This document shows, piece after piece, positions 63,447 through 64,000 of a stretch of DNA of 64,000 nt. Position numbers and translations under genes: made by a program. Positions within the stretch are counted from its first letter, which is position 1, and the number at the start of each line of letters is the position of its first letter. Where the stretch lies: assembly GCF_029227915.1 (NCBI RefSeq), contig NC_079876.1, positions 31,285,828 through 31,349,827 of the forward strand, in the 5' to 3' direction. The notes under the pieces were generated by a model. It was not told where the DNA came from. It saw nothing but the letters and a program-made list of their open reading frames with translations, and searched no databases. This DNA is from Hydractinia symbiolongicarpus. Taxonomy: Eukaryota; Cnidaria; Hydrozoa; Anthoathecata; Hydractiniidae.

Positions 63447-63455
63447 GACAGAATG
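63447..63455 (+). repeat. Unique replacement of the G-run by a copied ACAGAAT
   Basis: The monomer reads ACTGTAGACAGAATGTACAG where its paralogues (for example 20778, 18238 and 60902) read ACTGTAGGGGGGTACAG. The G-run is replaced by a short stretch identical to the adjacent ACAGAAT. I saw no other copy of this form in the window. It is either a local template-switch mutation or a sequencing or polishing error. Confidence 0.8.
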
Positions 63456-64000
63456 TACAGAATAATTCAGGCATTAATACCTGATTTTTTCTGTACCCCC
63501 TATGACGTTGCCAGACATTTATACGCCCAAAACTGTAGGGGGGTACAGAATAATTCAGGCATCCATACCTGATTTTTTCTGTACCCTCTACGGCGTTGCC
63601 AGATATTTGCACGCCCAGAACTGTAGGGGGGTACAGAATAATTCAGGCATTCATACCTGATTTTTTCTGTACCCCCTGTGGCGTTGCCAGATATTGTCGC
63701 CTAGAACTGTAGGGGGGTACAGAATAATTCAGGCATCCATACTTGATTTTTTCTGTACCCCCCATGGCGTACCCAGATGTTTGTACGCCCAGAACTGTAG
63801 GGGGGTACAGAATAATTCAGGCATCCATACCTGATTTTTTCTGTACCTCCTATGGCGTTGCCAGATATTTGCTCGCCCAGAACTGTAGGGGGTACAGAAT
63901 AATTCAGGCATACATACCTGATTTTTTCTGTACCCCCTATGGCGTTGCCAGATATTTGCACGCCCAGAACTGTAGGGGGTACAGAATAATTCAGGCATTC

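Larger units (their letters stand above)
1..64000 (+). repeat. Satellite DNA array, 87-88 bp monomer, fills the window
   Basis: Every line of the window can be read as head-to-tail copies of one monomer. A copy starts GGCGTTGCCAGATAT (or a variant), passes through ACGCC, AGAACTGTA and a G-run, then TACAGAATAATTCAGG, an 8-nt loop and CCTGATTTTTTCTGTAC, and ends CCCCCTAT. Measured spacings between successive starts are 87 bp (18995 to 19082 to 19169; 8486 to 8573) or 88 bp (7520 to 7608; 10848 to 10936). At this spacing about 730 monomers fit. No copy is inverted and no non-repeat insertion was seen. The array continues past both window edges. No gene, RNA gene or transposon is supported anywhere. 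Organism and chromosomal location are unknown; a eukaryotic heterochromatic satellite is the likeliest class, by inference from size and higher-order organisation. Confidence 0.97.
44676..64000 (+). repeat. Large-scale duplication, copy 2 (runs off the window)
   Basis: The copy begins with the same ATGACGTTGCTAGACATTTA that opens the window and follows copy 1 to the right edge. Relative to copy 1 it lacks about 784 bp (junction 48436-48486), lacks the second 2455-bp unit, gains a 1319-bp tandem duplication, lacks one 87-bp monomer at 60521, and differs in several G-run lengths. All large differences are whole monomers. Sequence-level divergence appears very low, so the duplication or its homogenisation is recent, provided the assembly is correct. 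Confidence 0.88.

Noticed and set aside
1-64000. CRISPR array
   Set aside because: The period is constant, but the intervals between conserved parts are themselves conserved. There are no unique spacers and no cas genes.
1-64000. Plasmid iterons, parS cluster or bacterial REP/BIME array
   Set aside because: Known iteron and parS clusters hold few copies and sit next to rep or par genes. REP clusters are short and intergenic. A 64-kb gene-free array fits none of these, although a bacterial source is not strictly excluded.
1-64000. Telomeric repeat or rDNA spacer
   Set aside because: There is no 5-8 bp telomere unit and no rRNA sequence in the window. An 87-bp telomere-associated satellite remains possible but has no support here.

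Overview
The whole 64 kb window is one uninterrupted tandem array of a short satellite repeat. The monomer is 87 or 88 bp, always head-to-tail in the same orientation, and about 46% GC in the consensus I counted by hand. I estimate about 730 monomers. Both window edges lie inside the array. I found no protein-coding gene, tRNA, rRNA, transposon with coding capacity, CRISPR array or non-repeat spacer. The many open frames on both strands are translations of the repeat: 87 bp is 29 codons, so frames stay open over several monomers until an 88-bp monomer or a G-run indel shifts them.

Each monomer is built from two inverted repeats. The major one is a 23-bp stem (21 pairs, two fixed T.T mismatches) with an 8-nt loop. 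It begins TAGGGGG(G)TACAGAA and ends TTCTGTACCCCCTA. The minor one is GGCGTAC/GTACGCC, or a bulged version of it, with a loop of about 10 nt. Together they cover close to 90% of a monomer. Six recurrent monomer types (called A to F here) differ mainly in the roughly 32 bp before the G-run. Type F carries an uninterrupted G-run of 7 to 16.

The monomers are arranged in nested higher-order duplications. The largest has an offset of 41.4 to 44.7 kb: positions 1-21332 reappear at 44676-64000 with very few substitutions. The differences between the two copies are mostly duplications or deletions of whole monomers (about 784, 2455, 1319 and 87 bp). Smaller duplications at offsets of about 874, 2009, 2455, 2973, 5264, 6396 and 8760 bp fill the rest. 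This is the expected signature of repeated unequal exchange in monomer register.

The organism cannot be identified from this sequence. A gene-free, homogenised, higher-order satellite of more than 64 kb is most typical of eukaryotic heterochromatin (pericentromeric, subtelomeric, sex or B chromosome). That is inference; a large-genome bacterium is not formally excluded. No genes are present to work together. The biological content is the repeat itself, its hairpin potential and its recombination history.
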